Source: Cycas panzhihuaensis | Lineage: Eukaryota > Cycadophyta | NCBI GenBank assembly: GCA_023213395.1 | Contig: CM041465.1 | Span: 61,511,741-61,575,740 of the forward strand | DNA length: 64,000 nucleotides | Direction of reading: 5' to 3' | Part shown: in pieces, positions 45,100 through 56,817 of the stretch | Layout: each line of letters begins with the position of its first letter | Numbering within the stretch: position 1 is the first letter of the stretch | Position numbers and translations under genes: made by a program | The notes under the pieces: model-generated | The model's input: the letters and a program-made list of their open reading frames with translations, nothing else | What the model was told of the DNA's origin: nothing | Database searches by the model: none

Positions 45100-47647
45100 A
45101 CTAGGGTGCACAAGAATGATCTTGGGGAGTGTGGAGACCTCCAAAAGAGGGATTTCTAGAAGAGGGTCAAGGTTAGGTATGGATGAAGAGATGTCGTTTG
45201 CCTCTTTATCTACTTGAGACTAGGTTAGGGCGTACAATAGTGTAGTCTCGAGCATCTGGATGACCTTCTTTCCCTTGTTTCAGGATCGAGAAGGTGAAGG
45301 AGTATGATGGTTATGAGAACCAGAGGAAGAGGATGGATTACTTGCACCCTTCCCTTTGGCTTGTGAAGGGCGAGGGTTTAGGAATCTTCCTCTATTTCAA
45401 CTGTTCTTTTGTTGGTTGCTATGATCATGTTCCCCATGTTTAGGAAAGAGATCTCTATGGACAGGCTAGTCTTATTTAGGCCCTGGATTCCTGATTGGGG
45501 GAAGAATGACACTACGGGGTAGCTCCAGAGTGATGGGCCTAACACTGTGAATCTTTGTGGAAACATTCTCCATGGATGGAACACCACTTCTTCTCAAAGC
45601 AGGAATCAAGCTTCCTTGCTTGAGAAGACTAGGTATTACCACCTTTGGAGGGAGCAGGTTGAGAAGCTTGGTGGCCTAGTTTATGCAAGGTAGAGGATGA
45701 AGGAGCTTGGAGTTTGAGCTTCTTCACGATATGCTTGAATGAACGTATTACAGAAGTGAGAGGATCTAAGGTCTTCTCAATTGGATGGGAAGAAGACCTG
45801 GCAGGCTATTGGATTTTGGTCTCTCGGGGTGATAGAGGTGTCTCACGTCATTGTGAGGGCTTTAGAGGCTTCTTGAGTCTAGCTTATATCTCAATGGCCT
45901 CAAGCACCAAGCACTTGGCTATGGTGGAGTCACACGTAGTTGCCCCCATTTTAAGGACTTCAACGTCAACTTCTGGGTGGAGAACATTGATAAAGAGGTC
46001 CCTCTTCAACTCCTTAGGCAGAGTTACCTTGGTGGAATGAAAAAGGTCATAAAAGTACCTCACAAAGTCACGATTCATCTCATCATGACCTTCTTTAAGA
46101 GACAAGAGGGATTTCATTCCACTCTCGAACCGAGGAGCTACGTCAAAATAGTTGACAAATTCATCCATGATATATTAGAATGAAAAGATAGAATGTGCTA
46201 GTGGGCAATAAAACCACTTAAGGGCATTACCTTGAAGGGGTCATGGGAAATGTTTTATAAGAATATGGTCATAGGCCCAATAATCGATACATGCCATAGA
46301 AAAACTATGGACATGCTCTGTTGGGTCTTGTGACGAGGTCCCATCAAATTTAGGAACCTCAGGAAGGTGAGGCAGTAAGTTGGCTCTTAACGCCTTGATG
46401 GACAGGGACATCGATTTATAGTTAATAAAGGGGCATGCCCTTGACTAGACTATAGGGTCAACGAGAGCTAGAAGAGGAGGTGGACAAGGTTGCCTAAATC
46501 CTCCTTGGAGGGTTTGGTTCAAAAGGGGATGTTGTCCTCCTATTGTTTGGTGAGAGGATATGAATCCCACATTCTAAGGGGCATGCATAGGAGCAAATGG
46601 GTGTGGCAGACCCATTCCTCCTTAAGGAAACATTCCTTGTTGGAAAGGAGCTTGAGGGAAAGTGCCTTGGGAGGGGGCTTGCCCTCCTTGCAAAGGTGCA
46701 ACATGAGGTGTAATATAGAATGATGGAAAAGAGCAGTGAGGGACCAAGTTTTACCCATATGGGCTGCTCGTGGGTGGTGTGACCCCATATGGGTGCAAAG
46801 GATCCACCCCATAAGCCGGAAGGGAGTTTCCCTTACCGTGCCCCCATGGTTGAGAGGTGTAACTTAGAGGCACATAAAGAGAAGAGTCTCTAGGCTAGAA
46901 TTAAGAGTGTGTGGGGGCAAGATCCATACGACTAGAAGTAGGGGCACGTGCAGGTCCCTTAGGTCTAGTAGGTTGTGGACAGACTATTGTTAGATGAGGA
47001 ATAGTCATTTGACTAGACAGGGACATGCTCAACCTGAGTTGGGAAGAAGACATGCCTTGGGTGGTCCCTAAGGAACATAGGCTATGGGAAGAAGAAGATG
47101 AAGTGAGAGGTAGGCTCATCGTAGGTCCGGAAGTCAAATGGGATGAGCGAGGTAAGGGGGATGTAGAAGAAGGAAGCATAACACTTCACAAGATGTTCTT
47201 GAACCACTTAGGGTGTGGTTGGGAATGGGTGGCTTGGAAACATTGGCTAAGGGCTTCTACTACATTGGTGAGAGGGGCATCCACTTGATTATAAGAGGTG
47301 GACAGAACCTCATATGAAGCAGACCCTGTAGAGTGATCCTCATGAGAGTCACCATTGTGGTGGTAAAACTCTAGAGGGGATGAAACCTCTACTTTATGAG
47401 TAGAGAGATGTTGGGGTTATGGGTGTTGCTGGTCACCCAGATAGAAGATAGGGTACTCACCCTCTTAGGCAAACCCTTGAAAGGAAGTAGAAGGCTTAAA
47501 AAAATTGGACACATAGTCATGATATAACCAATCTGAGGGGAATCCCTCCATAGTCAAATTAGGATCTGATGTAGGAATGGAGTGATATGAGGAGCCTTCC
47601 AACAACGGAGGTAGGCCTTATAAGCAATGTGAGAATTGCCGTATATA
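45100..47647 (-). pseudogene. Tat-III gag remnant
   Basis: The start region at 47647 reads ATA CGG where Tat-II has the ATG CGG start, so the initiation codon itself is lost. Capsid segment 45884-46168: MDEFVNYFDVAPRFESGMKS, then LPKELKRDLFINVLHPEV and CLVLEAIEI. Knuckle region near 45550-45600 is degraded. The Pro/Ser-rich N-terminal half is at 46490-47640. Confidence 0.75.
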
Positions 47648-47785
47648 ATTTCTGCCTATGGGTTGGAAGAAAGGAGAGATAAAGTGGTGTACACATTAGG
47701 GGCTACCTAACAAAACTAAAAGGGAGAGCTACCAAGAGGAAGTAGGACCAACAGGAAGGGGCAAAGAATGATTCCCTTACTAGTG

Positions 47786-47805
47786 GGTCCCCAATATGGT
47801 CACCA
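47786..47805 (-). promoter_or_regulatory. Tat-III primer-binding site
   Basis: Plus strand GGTCCCCAATATGGTCACCA has the CCA of a tRNA 3' end, 9 bases from the LTR. This is the clearest primer site of the Tat copies. Partial agreement with tRNA-Arg ends; identity not settled. Confidence 0.6.
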
Positions 47806-47814
47806 GTCTAATTA

Positions 47815-49981
47815 TGTCTATGGGATGGTAACCACACTTGGTTAGGATTGGATTAATCAATGAAGCATTTCAAAATCTAAGGTCAATCCGGTAAGTGAGA
47901 GAGATCACCCGCATAGGGCATCCATGTATCAGAATGCCAGTTTGGAACCCATGAATGGCACACAACTCCCTTATCGGTAACTCAGGCTTTGGTTTTAAGG
48001 GTAGAAAGAGTAAGGGATATCCTCAATTTCCTAAGTAACCTTAAGAAGTAGGTCCTCCCATCCTTGGATGGCCAAAGGAAGGAAGAGAGGAAGAGTGAGA
48101 GAATGTAAAGGGGATAACTTTAGTAGAGAAAGAGTATGACACTCACATGCGAGAGATTAAGGAGAGGGATCATCTCACAGGTTGAGTATTGACCTAAAGG
48201 GGGATACCTGAATGGTTTAATCAAACTAAGTAGAGATGACCAAGAGGGTAGTCCTAGGAAAAGGGGTGTCCTTAAGGCACTAGACCTAAGGAGGTCTTGG
48301 GAATAAAGATCAAATGAGGAGCATCTCAAAGTTGGTGTCTACTAGTTGCAAAAATGGTGTGGTGTATTCAATGATGTATCCTTATATGTAAATGGGCAAC
48401 TTTTTAAAATAATAAGATAATGCAAGACGCACTCTCATTCATTCACACATATATCCTTACTCTCTTTATCTTTTTTAATGCAAAAAGTAAAAGAGAGGAA
48501 GGATGCAAATGACTGCTATACGATGCAAGGCATATGTAAAAGGTATGAGCTCACTAAGCAATACAACGAAATGAACATGCACATATGCAAGATTCTTTCC
48601 TACATGTACTTTTGTATGAAAGCAAGCAAACTAGTTGACAGTAACTAACTAAAACTAGTTCTTCTTCTTTTCTTTTTTCTGAATCATATAGGGATGAAAG
48701 GGTGTGGAACCTTGCCTTTTCTCCTTTCACTCTCCATGAAAATCTCTTCTTCGATGCCCCCTTATAGCAACCAGGAAAGAACCAAGGGAAAAAAAGGGAT
48801 AAATAGGATGGGGAGGGTTTGCCTCCCATTTATAGTAGAAATTGAAGGAAAAATGCTATAAGAGTACTAAGAAATGATGTATATATTGCTTAAAATAAAA
48901 GAAGGACAAAGCTTTGGCTCAAGAGTACCTAGTATGGGTAGATGAAAGGCAGATCTATCAGTAAAACATGGGAGAGAGACCCACTCTATAGGGTTTGTAG
49001 ATGAAACCAAGAAGTGTAGCAAACTAGCAGGAGGTTCAAGTAGGGAGAATGGATCTTGGCTTGAGGAAGCACTTGGAGCATGTCCTTCCCTTTGTAGGGA
49101 ATATCACATGCCTGTAATAGCATATCTGGAGCTGTAGGAGATTGATGGCAGACTGAGATACTAATGTAGTAGGCCCTATCCTTGTTGTAGGGCATGTTTC
49201 TAAGAAAGTGCTAGGAGAATTAAGTGAAAGAGAGTCCAAGAGAGAAAAAATGATGTCTTTTTAGGTTTTTAAACATAACCCTAGCTCAAGTGAGTGATTA
49301 GGTTTTAGCTAGGGCTAGGAATACGACTTATCCATGTGGCAATTTCATAATAAATGTAAAATTTACCACGGTAGATTAAAAAAAAGGTTTATGATAGTTA
49401 CCCTGTAGTAAACTTCATGATGCCGCAAAGTCTACTGCAATACCATGATATCTGTCATGGTGCATTAACAGAATAAGAATCATAAAGAGGAGAGGGAGTT
49501 GGGAGCCCTAAAGGAAGGTACCCCAGGCCTAGGAGGGCCTGACCCTTTATCCATATGGATGGGGATAGTCATGAGGGAGAAATGACCTACGACGGATGGA
49601 GCACCAAAGAGATAGAGTTCCTAAGAAGTTAGCATATGGGTAAGAAAATACCAATCACACCTAGCAAGGCACTAAGAGCTATGATGTGGCAATGGGGGTG
49701 TGAACGGATCACAAGGGCTAGTCGATACTTGGGATAACATGGAGATGCATAGGAGGGTTGTGAAGTGCCATTGGGATCCATATCCCAAGATCATCATAGG
49801 CTAGAATAGTGTTAAGCAATATGATCAAGCAATGGATGCAAGATGGTCACTCAAATGAATCAATCAGTCATGCAGTGGAAAATAGATGCTTCGATTTACC
49901 TTTCTAGAGAAGTGACAAAGGCGAAGGATAGAAGCATACCTGTATTTACCTAAGTTGACTCGCCAAAACCCGTTAGCTGGG
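47815..49981 (-). repeat. Tat-III 5' LTR with a 920-bp deletion
   Basis: Pairs with 32921-36014. The junction of the deletion is at about 48700, where GGGATGAAAGG runs directly into GTGTGGAAC. Confidence 0.85.
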
Positions 49982-52900
49982 AATCAGAATACAATTTTGA
50001 GGACCCGCAAATAGTATACAAGACTCTCCCTTTCGGCAGGTGCCTTCTCAGATTCAAGATAGGTAAAGATATCCTTGGTTTACCAAGTAGCCTAATGTCA
50101 AACTCTCCTATCCTGATGGGTGAAGGAAGGAGAGGGAGAATCAAAGCTCTTTCCCTGGAAGAGTGGGAAAAGAGGAGGTAAGCCCTAATAGAGTAGGGGG
50201 TCTACACAACAAAAGAGAAATGATAAATGGAAGAATGCGAGAGGGGTTTAGTGTGGAGGAACCAAATCCCAAAAAGGACAAGATAAATGGGGCATCTACA
50301 AAGGATTACATAAAGGAAAGCCTCTAGGTTTTAGATGAATCAACATAAGTGGCTAGGTCTATCAAGAGTTTTAGATAATATCTTAGTTTTGTTCAAAGGT
50401 GGTTCAAAGATATAAAGTATCATTACTAAGTAAATATAGCTTAAAAGAAGCTCTCTTCTTTTTTCCTTCTCCCCTTCTCTCTTTATCAACAAAAGAACTA
50501 GAAGAAAGGGAAAAAGGGGGATGCAAAAAAGGAGGAGAGTACAATGTCTTATGCAACTTATTTTAATAATGCATGATAAAAAGATGACTACTAAAATGTC
50601 TAAGTTCCCTTTTTGTTCCTACCCTTGTGCATGCAAAGTGGATGTAAGAGAAGGATGTGATGAAGAGAACCCATTGTTGTCACTTTCCTTTCAAAATTAA
50701 GTTAAAATATACACTAACCTGAACCATCCTTTTTTATGCTCATTCAAGAAGGAAAGGGGAGTGGGGTTGATGCACACTAATGCAATGATTAAGCAAGTAA
50801 ATATGGATGACTTTCCTTTTCAATTTCCTTTCAAATGAATGCAAAGCAAACAATTACAAATAATGTGAAAATGCAGCCTATTTTCCTTTTTAGGGGAAAA
50901 GAGGAGAGGGTGAGGAGGGAAAGAAAGGTTAGAGAGGGTGCACTTAGAATCAAGATGGTTAATGAAGTGTGTCTTCTTTCCTTCATTACTTTCCCTTCAC
51001 CGATCACCTTGCACTCCTAGTTGTGGTTGGCATTGTGGCCAGGACCCTTGGTGGGGCTTCCTTACCTTCCTTAGAATGCTTAACCAAAAGGAATGAAATG
51101 GCTTCAAAAGAAAGTTCCAAAAGAAACAAATGAAAATGAAATACACACATCTTCCAATGTGATCCCTGCTTGCTCAGAGGAAGTAGAGTTTCCTTGTAGA
51201 CCAATTCCTTTCAATAAGAGACAATATGCATAGGCAAGAGAAAATAGATATGTGTATGTATATTTTCTAGAAGAGAATCCAAGACTTGCTTGATGCTTTA
51301 AAGAAAAGCAACAATGTACTTTTTTAACCTTCCCACTATATGTGTGTATAGGTGATACACAAACAATACTTGGGGAAAGAGGGGGTTTTAAGGGTGTAAG
51401 AAAGAAGAGCCTTGGAAAGGCTAGCTCCTCCAAACAAGACACCTCCATATGCTTAGTTATTCTAGGAAACAAGTTGAGAGAGGGTTTGTAACTCTAAACA
51501 AATAAGGGAGATGATACAACTTCTAAAATCAAAGGAAAATATAAAAGTTACAAAAAGCACAAATGTTGCAAAAGACGTAATGTTACAACTTTTGTAAAAT
51601 TTACAAAGAGGATGGAAATCTTATAAACATTAAGATTTACAAGAAAATATGTTGCAAAATAATGTGTGTAAGGGCTGGTTGCAAGTATTGCAATACACTG
51701 CAAATGCTATGACCAACGAAAGCCTTCACCCAAGGGTTTTCTTAGTGTGTAAGGTGGATATGGCATAGGAGAAATAAGAAAGGTAGGGGGCTACCTTAGA
51801 GGATGTGGCTATGAGGGTCGGAACCCTAGCTATGGACTCATCTTCTCCCTTTCAAAGGGATTGTGTGATCCACCTACTTATATCCCAAGAGGAAACCAAG
51901 AGGTATTGAAGCACAAGCAAGGGGAAGGAAGGGTTTGCCTTCCTTTAGATGGCCCAAAGAGATGGATATGCATGTAAGACTTACTAATAAATAGAGGTGT
52001 TTACAAAATATGTGCTAAAAAGGGAGAACAATAAGAAACAAATCTGAAATAACCACTAAAAAATGAAATGAGATGGGTATTACCTCATACATCAATGGAA
52101 GGGGGAAGATCCATCTTACTAGGTGGAGAAGGACTCCTCTTAGGAGTAGAAATGATAGTGGAAACCCTATAAAACTTATTGTAGCAACTGGAGCGAGCAC
52201 TTTAAAAGGAAGACCTGTTAAAGACGAGCTAGTGTAGATAGAAGGAGAGAGTAGAAAATATAGGTTAGAAGCATTTTTTCCTTTCACAAAAGAGCTAAGA
52301 GAGGTAAAATAAATTCAGAATTAGTTTTTTATACCCAAATTAAGTCTATTAAGTAATTAGGGTTCACTCTGGGTAGGAAACAATGTCCTACCACATGTTA
52401 GTTTTGTAATAAATGTAAAACTAGCCATTGCGAGGCTGCAGGTGTTAATGGATAATTGCCCAGTGATAAAGTTTATAGTACCATGAATATCATTGTGGTG
52501 TGAATAAAATAAAGAGAAAAATAAAAGAGAAGCATAGGAGGCCCCCAAGAGAGGGGTCTTAGGGCCTAACAGGGCAATGTGTTGGACTAGTAAGGCATCT
52601 AGGAGACCCCTAGTCATCAGTGGGACCTTAATAAGTAAGAAGGAAATGGTAGTAAGGCCCTAACGAGGGATAATTGGCATGTGCAAGGGTGTTCATACCT
52701 AAAATAAGGTGTTAGGGATTATGTCTAATGCCAATAATAATCAAAAGTGGGTTGTAGGAGCCCAAGAGTACCCAAGAGTACTGAAGAGATGTCATGGAAG
52801 GTTGTGTAATGCCATAAGACACCTGTCTTGAGTCATCATAGGTTGAACCATAGTCGCAGGCATAAGAAAGAGCAGGTAAACCAAGCATCTCAACTATGCA

Positions 52901-53036
52901 TATAACAATGTCACATAGAATTAATCCACCAAACATCTCATCATATTCTGAAGTATATGAAGAGCAAGGTCAGAGATATATACTTGTACCTACCTAAGAG
53001 GTTTCATTCATATGTATTCTTGATAGCCGAGAAACA
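49982..53036 (-). repeat. Tat-IV 3' LTR, second part
   Basis: Starts with AATCA, continues the LTR broken at 32920, and ends CCGAGAAACA at 53036 beside the polypurine tract. No gene; frames 51104-51472 and 52015-52287 have no recognised domain. Confidence 0.7.
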
Positions 53037-53480
53037 CTTCCCCCTTAGAAGGAGAGCCTCGTTGCTCAGAAGCATCTGGTAATGGTGAATGCTATCAACA
53101 TAAAAAGATTAGTATCATCTACCAATGCAAAAAGTGTCATCATCTAAGGAGAGTGGTAGGTGTCATGGCAGATTTCATGGACAAGGAAGGAGAAGGGATG
53201 ACATAGGGGCTGCCTATGTATCACCCAAGAATCTGGTATCAAAGAATGAGGGGATGAGGGGGCTTGCCCGCATCACACCTATGTAGAATGAGTAATATGC
53301 AAGGTCACGAGTATAATTAACAAGCAAATATAAGCAAAAGATATGTACATGTATAAAATCAAAGTGTAAGGGCCTCATATCATAGATGGTATGAGAGGTA
53401 GAGTAAAGAAACAAACTTGGTAGTCACTATAGTTTAACCTCATTAGTGGCCTACTTTTGGAGGTACAAAGGGATCACAAA
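53037..53480 (-). promoter_or_regulatory. Tat-IV polypurine tract and 3' noncoding segment
   Basis: CTTCCCCCTTAG beside the LTR is the minus-strand purine tract CTAAGGGGGAAG. The conserved block with GTGTCATGGC and ACATAGGGGCTGCCTATG follows. No gene. Confidence 0.65.
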
Positions 53481-53970
53481 TGAAGGAAGGGATGATCCTA
53501 GAACTTGAGAAATCAGGCGACCTATTAGGCTACCTAATAAGGATCATCCAAGAGAAGGAGATGATGCTTAAGGATGTGACATACGAGGCCCATTTACCTT
53601 AGAGTTCAAGTCTTAGGGGATGTGCTGAACATCCATGGAAAAAAATCAAGATAAAAGGGACCTGGCAGTCAAAGAAAGGGATCTCAATCATGGGAAATAT
53701 ACATAATAAACCTAGGTTAATTATGAAATGATGATCTAAGAGTTGCAATAGAGAATGATAGGGCCACACTAAAAGTAAAGTGCATCGATAAGGGCCTTGA
53801 TAATGGCTATGTATTCAACTTCATTATTTGTGGCCTTAGGTAGAAAGATTTCAGAATACATAAGGTCATATATGGAGGGATCACAAAGGATCCACATGGT
53901 AGCAAAAGGTCTAAGATTGCCACAACTTCCTCCATTGGTGAAGATGAGTAATACCATGGTAATAGAATGT
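53480..53970 (-). pseudogene. Tat-IV archaeal-type RNase H remnant
   Basis: At 53769-53957: MVLLIFTNGGSCGN, then IFLPKATNNEVEYIAIIKAL. The first catalytic Asp is Asn (TNGG against TDGG in Tat-II), a change that one C-to-T event on the opposite strand explains. The C-terminal half (53480-53760) is more decayed. Confidence 0.7.
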
Positions 53971-54508
53971 ATTTTACATCAAGTGACATAAGAGGTAGGG
54001 TCAAAATATAAAGGGAAGGGGCAGCGATAGGGCTACGATAACTCAGAAAGCTACAAATATGGATCATGAGAGGATAGGAAAGCCCTAGAGGTAGGCTATC
54101 AGGCTCGAGGGAGGCCTACTCGATAAAAGGGAACAAAAAAAGGGAGCAACTAAGCCCTTTCAAGGCCCCCAGGGGTCACAAAAGGGCCAATAGAGGTTTG
54201 GAAGGAAGGAGGAGCTTCCTCTAAAGCCTCAAAGTCTCGAATGAATAACAAAAATAGATTCAAGATGTTGAAATAAGTCAAAGGAGTATAAACATGGACA
54301 TATTTTGGAGTGACATAAAAAATAACACAGAAGGTTCCTTTAGAAAGTTGAAGGGGTCATTATAAATGTGCTAGGAGGGAGCAAAACAGAGACCATGGGA
54401 GTGAAACAAGGGTTGGACCCTGAAGACAAAGTGAATGAGGATAAAGAAATGGTCTCAAGGGATATCACGGTAAACAAAAAGGAGAAGGTGCTCCCTGGGG
54501 ACCCCACA

Positions 54509-54517
54509 TATATAAAG
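54509..54517 (+). promoter_or_regulatory. TATA box of the Tat-IV antisense gene
   Basis: TATATAAAG, 15-20 bp after a GGTGCTCCC-GGGGACCCC block equivalent to that in Tat-II and Tat-III, and followed by GATTCATTTTCATAGG. Confidence 0.6.
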
Positions 54518-56336
54518 GGGAGAAGGGTAAAAATGGGATTCATTTTCATAGGCCCCATGAGAGATCTGGAGCCCTCCTCTTTATGCAGTGAGGTCTCACC
54601 AATACTCAGGAGCACCTAGAGGGAGATCTGCCCATTGGATCAAGGAGAAGAGATAGCTATTAGGATCATAGCAATGAGATGGTGGTGATCAAGTCTAATC
54701 TAGTGAGTGGATCATTCCTTAGCTATTCCATTTTAAAAATTTTAATTAATGACTTTCTTATGGCTTTATAATTCATTTTTGGCCTCGTACAGGTGAATTG
54801 GGGCCCCTTGGAGCTTGAATGAGGCCCAGGGAGGGGGAGGACTAGGGCATTAGGTAGCCCTAGTCATAGTGGGCTAAGTTTGATCCACTTAAATAATTTT
54901 TTTTGAGTTTTTAGGGCACCCCCCTTTTTATGGAGGGAATCCATGGCCCTGCAACAAATATTATGGTGTTGCAAAGTTTGCGGTGAGGCCATTAAGAAAA
55001 TAGAAATTTCTCAATAGGGCCTATATCAATATCTATGGTACTACAAATTTTGACATAAGGCAGAGGTTAGATACGAGAAAAAAAGAGAAGGAGGCCCTAG
55101 TGGATGGGCTTGCTTAGTTTGATAGGGCATGAGCAATCCAAAGGGGAACATGAAACATCGTAGAGGGAAGCATGACACAACACAAAGGGGATAGAAGGGA
55201 TTTGAGGCTCTTTGACTGGTTTTTGGTTTATCTGTAGGTTGTTCTTATAGTTGATAACTGCGAGAACATAGGCATAGTGATGATGAGATTTATCAAGATG
55301 ATGTCATGGCAAGAGGGGATGACCTTGCAATGTTGCAGGCTCCTGAAGATCATTAGGATGCCCCACTATGCATCCAACTAGTGTCTCTTGGTTGATATAG
55401 GATCTTACTAGGACAAACAGAGGTATATGTTCCACCTCCCACGGGTGGGAGATGTTACTATTATGCCTGGGGACATTAGGAGGATATTGGACGTACCATC
55501 AGGGAGGACACTAGCATCTCTAGGCACATTGTCTAGCATAGACATTACCCATAGGGAGGTACCAAGGTTTTTCACAAGATAGACTAGATGGGATTGACGG
55601 GGAGTCTTAGTTCAGGCCATGGTTTTATCTAGAGCTCCTCGTGTGAGGAAGCTCATTACACTAGCTATTATGTTTTGGATTTCTCAAAAATAGAATTACA
55701 AGGATATTCTAGGAGGTTGGATGGCTACCATCTAAAGGTGCAAGGCAGACAAGAGGTTTGACTGGGTTGTCTTAATAATAGCCAACTTAACAACGTAGTT
55801 AGATTAGATACAAGTGGGTAGAAGAAGAGGATTATTCTATTGCACATTGCTATAGTGTTGGTTTCTTTATTACTTTAGAGTGGTGGCACTGCCAGGAGGA
55901 CCACATCCCATCTCAACTAGGGTACCCATGCTCCATAAGTGGCATATGAGGTTTAGAGTTACTGAGGACTAGGTCCACGTGTGGTGATCAATGTCACTAG
56001 ACTTATTGACCCTAATAGAATTCACAGTAGATCCTTATCAAGCAATCTATTGGAAGAGTGATGATGAGGGCAGAGAGTTAGGTGGATGAGCTCAATGAGG
56101 GCAGTGATGATGATGGAGGCAATGGAGGAGATGGAACAAGTCCATTAGGAGCTAGAGGAGGTGAGGCTAGTCCATCGGTGCCAATAGAGGGATATAGGCC
56201 ACCACCAGGACTAAAAGACAAAGAGGGAGCTACATGTAGAGCTCCAACAGCAGTGGTAGCCATGGTGGTAGTGGTAGAGGTAGAAATAGTTATCGCAAAT
56301 AGAGAGGTCCCTAAAGAGAAACGATTAGAGGGAGGA

Positions 56337-56401
56337 TGTAACGAACCGTTACACCAAAACCTCAAGGTGTTAGTGAAGAGGGCCCCCCACCAAGTAGACC
56401 A
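56337..56401 (-). repeat. TRIM terminal repeat A (3' LTR)
   Basis: 65 bp; forms the left end of the composite, next to the GAGGA duplication. Confidence 0.85.
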
Positions 56402-56574
56402 TTACCTCCCCCCCCGATTCAAACGGGCTAGCCCCGCCTAGCCCCGCTTTCACCGGCGTTCATGCGCCCCACAGGCCCCGGCTACGACGGCGGTTTTAAG
56501 ATCGGCGACGTTTGGCGCGTCACCCCACCGCCCCCATAAGCGGTGTTGCCCCCACGGGATTTGAACCCGGGTCT

Positions 56575-56588
56575 TGGCTCTGATACCA
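56575..56588 (-). promoter_or_regulatory. TRIM primer-binding site (initiator tRNA-Met)
   Basis: Plus strand TGGCTCTGATACCA is the exact 3' end of plant initiator tRNA-Met; two bases separate it from repeat B. Confidence 0.88.
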
Positions 56589-56590
56589 CT

Positions 56591-56655
56591 AGTAACGAAC
56601 CGTTACACCAAAACCTCAAGGTGTTAGTGAAGAGGGCCCCCCACCAAGTAGACCA
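56591..56655 (-). repeat. TRIM terminal repeat B (5' LTR)
   Basis: 65 bp, first base on plus A instead of T; otherwise the same as copies A and C by eye. Confidence 0.85.
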
Positions 56656-56664
56656 TTACCTCCT

Positions 56665-56729
56665 TGTAACGAACCGTTACACCAAAACCTCAAGGTGTTA
56701 GTGAAGAGGGCCCCCCACCAAGTAGACCA
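56665..56729 (-). repeat. TRIM terminal repeat C (extra copy)
   Basis: 65 bp; abuts the truncated chromovirus gag at TATCTAATCACG. Confidence 0.85.
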
Positions 56730-56817
56730 TATCTAATCACGATTATTATTGTGAGTTACGAAATTTAAAGCAAACTGGTTCTGTGGAAGAATACGGCAAA
56801 GATTCACTAGGCTAAGC

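Larger units (their letters stand above)
32921..49981 (-). mobile_element. Tat-III: full-length 17-kb Tat element, decayed
   Basis: LTRs at 32921-36014 and 47815-49981; AATCA just before and just after is the likely 5-bp duplication. All modules are present: gag, protease, RT/RNase H, integrase, the antisense PMD-like gene and aRNH. It is AT-rich with many stops. The right LTR end lacks the final AAACA, so that boundary is uncertain by about 5 bp. Confidence 0.85.
56337..56729 (-). mobile_element. TRIM-like element with 65-bp terminal repeats, plus an extra repeat
   Basis: Three copies of a 65-bp repeat (56337-56401, 56591-56655, 56665-56729), starting TGGTCTACTTGG and ending GGTTCGTTACA on minus. 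Between copies one and two: a 14-nt perfect initiator-Met primer site at 56575-56588 and a purine tract at 56402-56416 (minus GGGGGGGGGAGGTAA). So 56337-56655 is a 319-bp LTR-primer-internal-tract-LTR unit without coding capacity. The third copy is joined through a 9-bp remnant of the tract end, as if from a second unit in tandem. Confidence 0.85.

Noticed and set aside
56555-56588. A tRNA gene in the TRIM, suggested by the tRNA-iMet end and a B-box-like GGTTCAAATCC
   Set aside because: The iMet end is a primer-binding site on the opposite strand to the B-box, and no A-box, anticodon arm or acceptor pairing is visible.
56337-56729. CRISPR-like or satellite array from three 65-bp repeats
   Set aside because: Repeat ends, primer site and purine tract give an LTR element structure; spacing is uneven.
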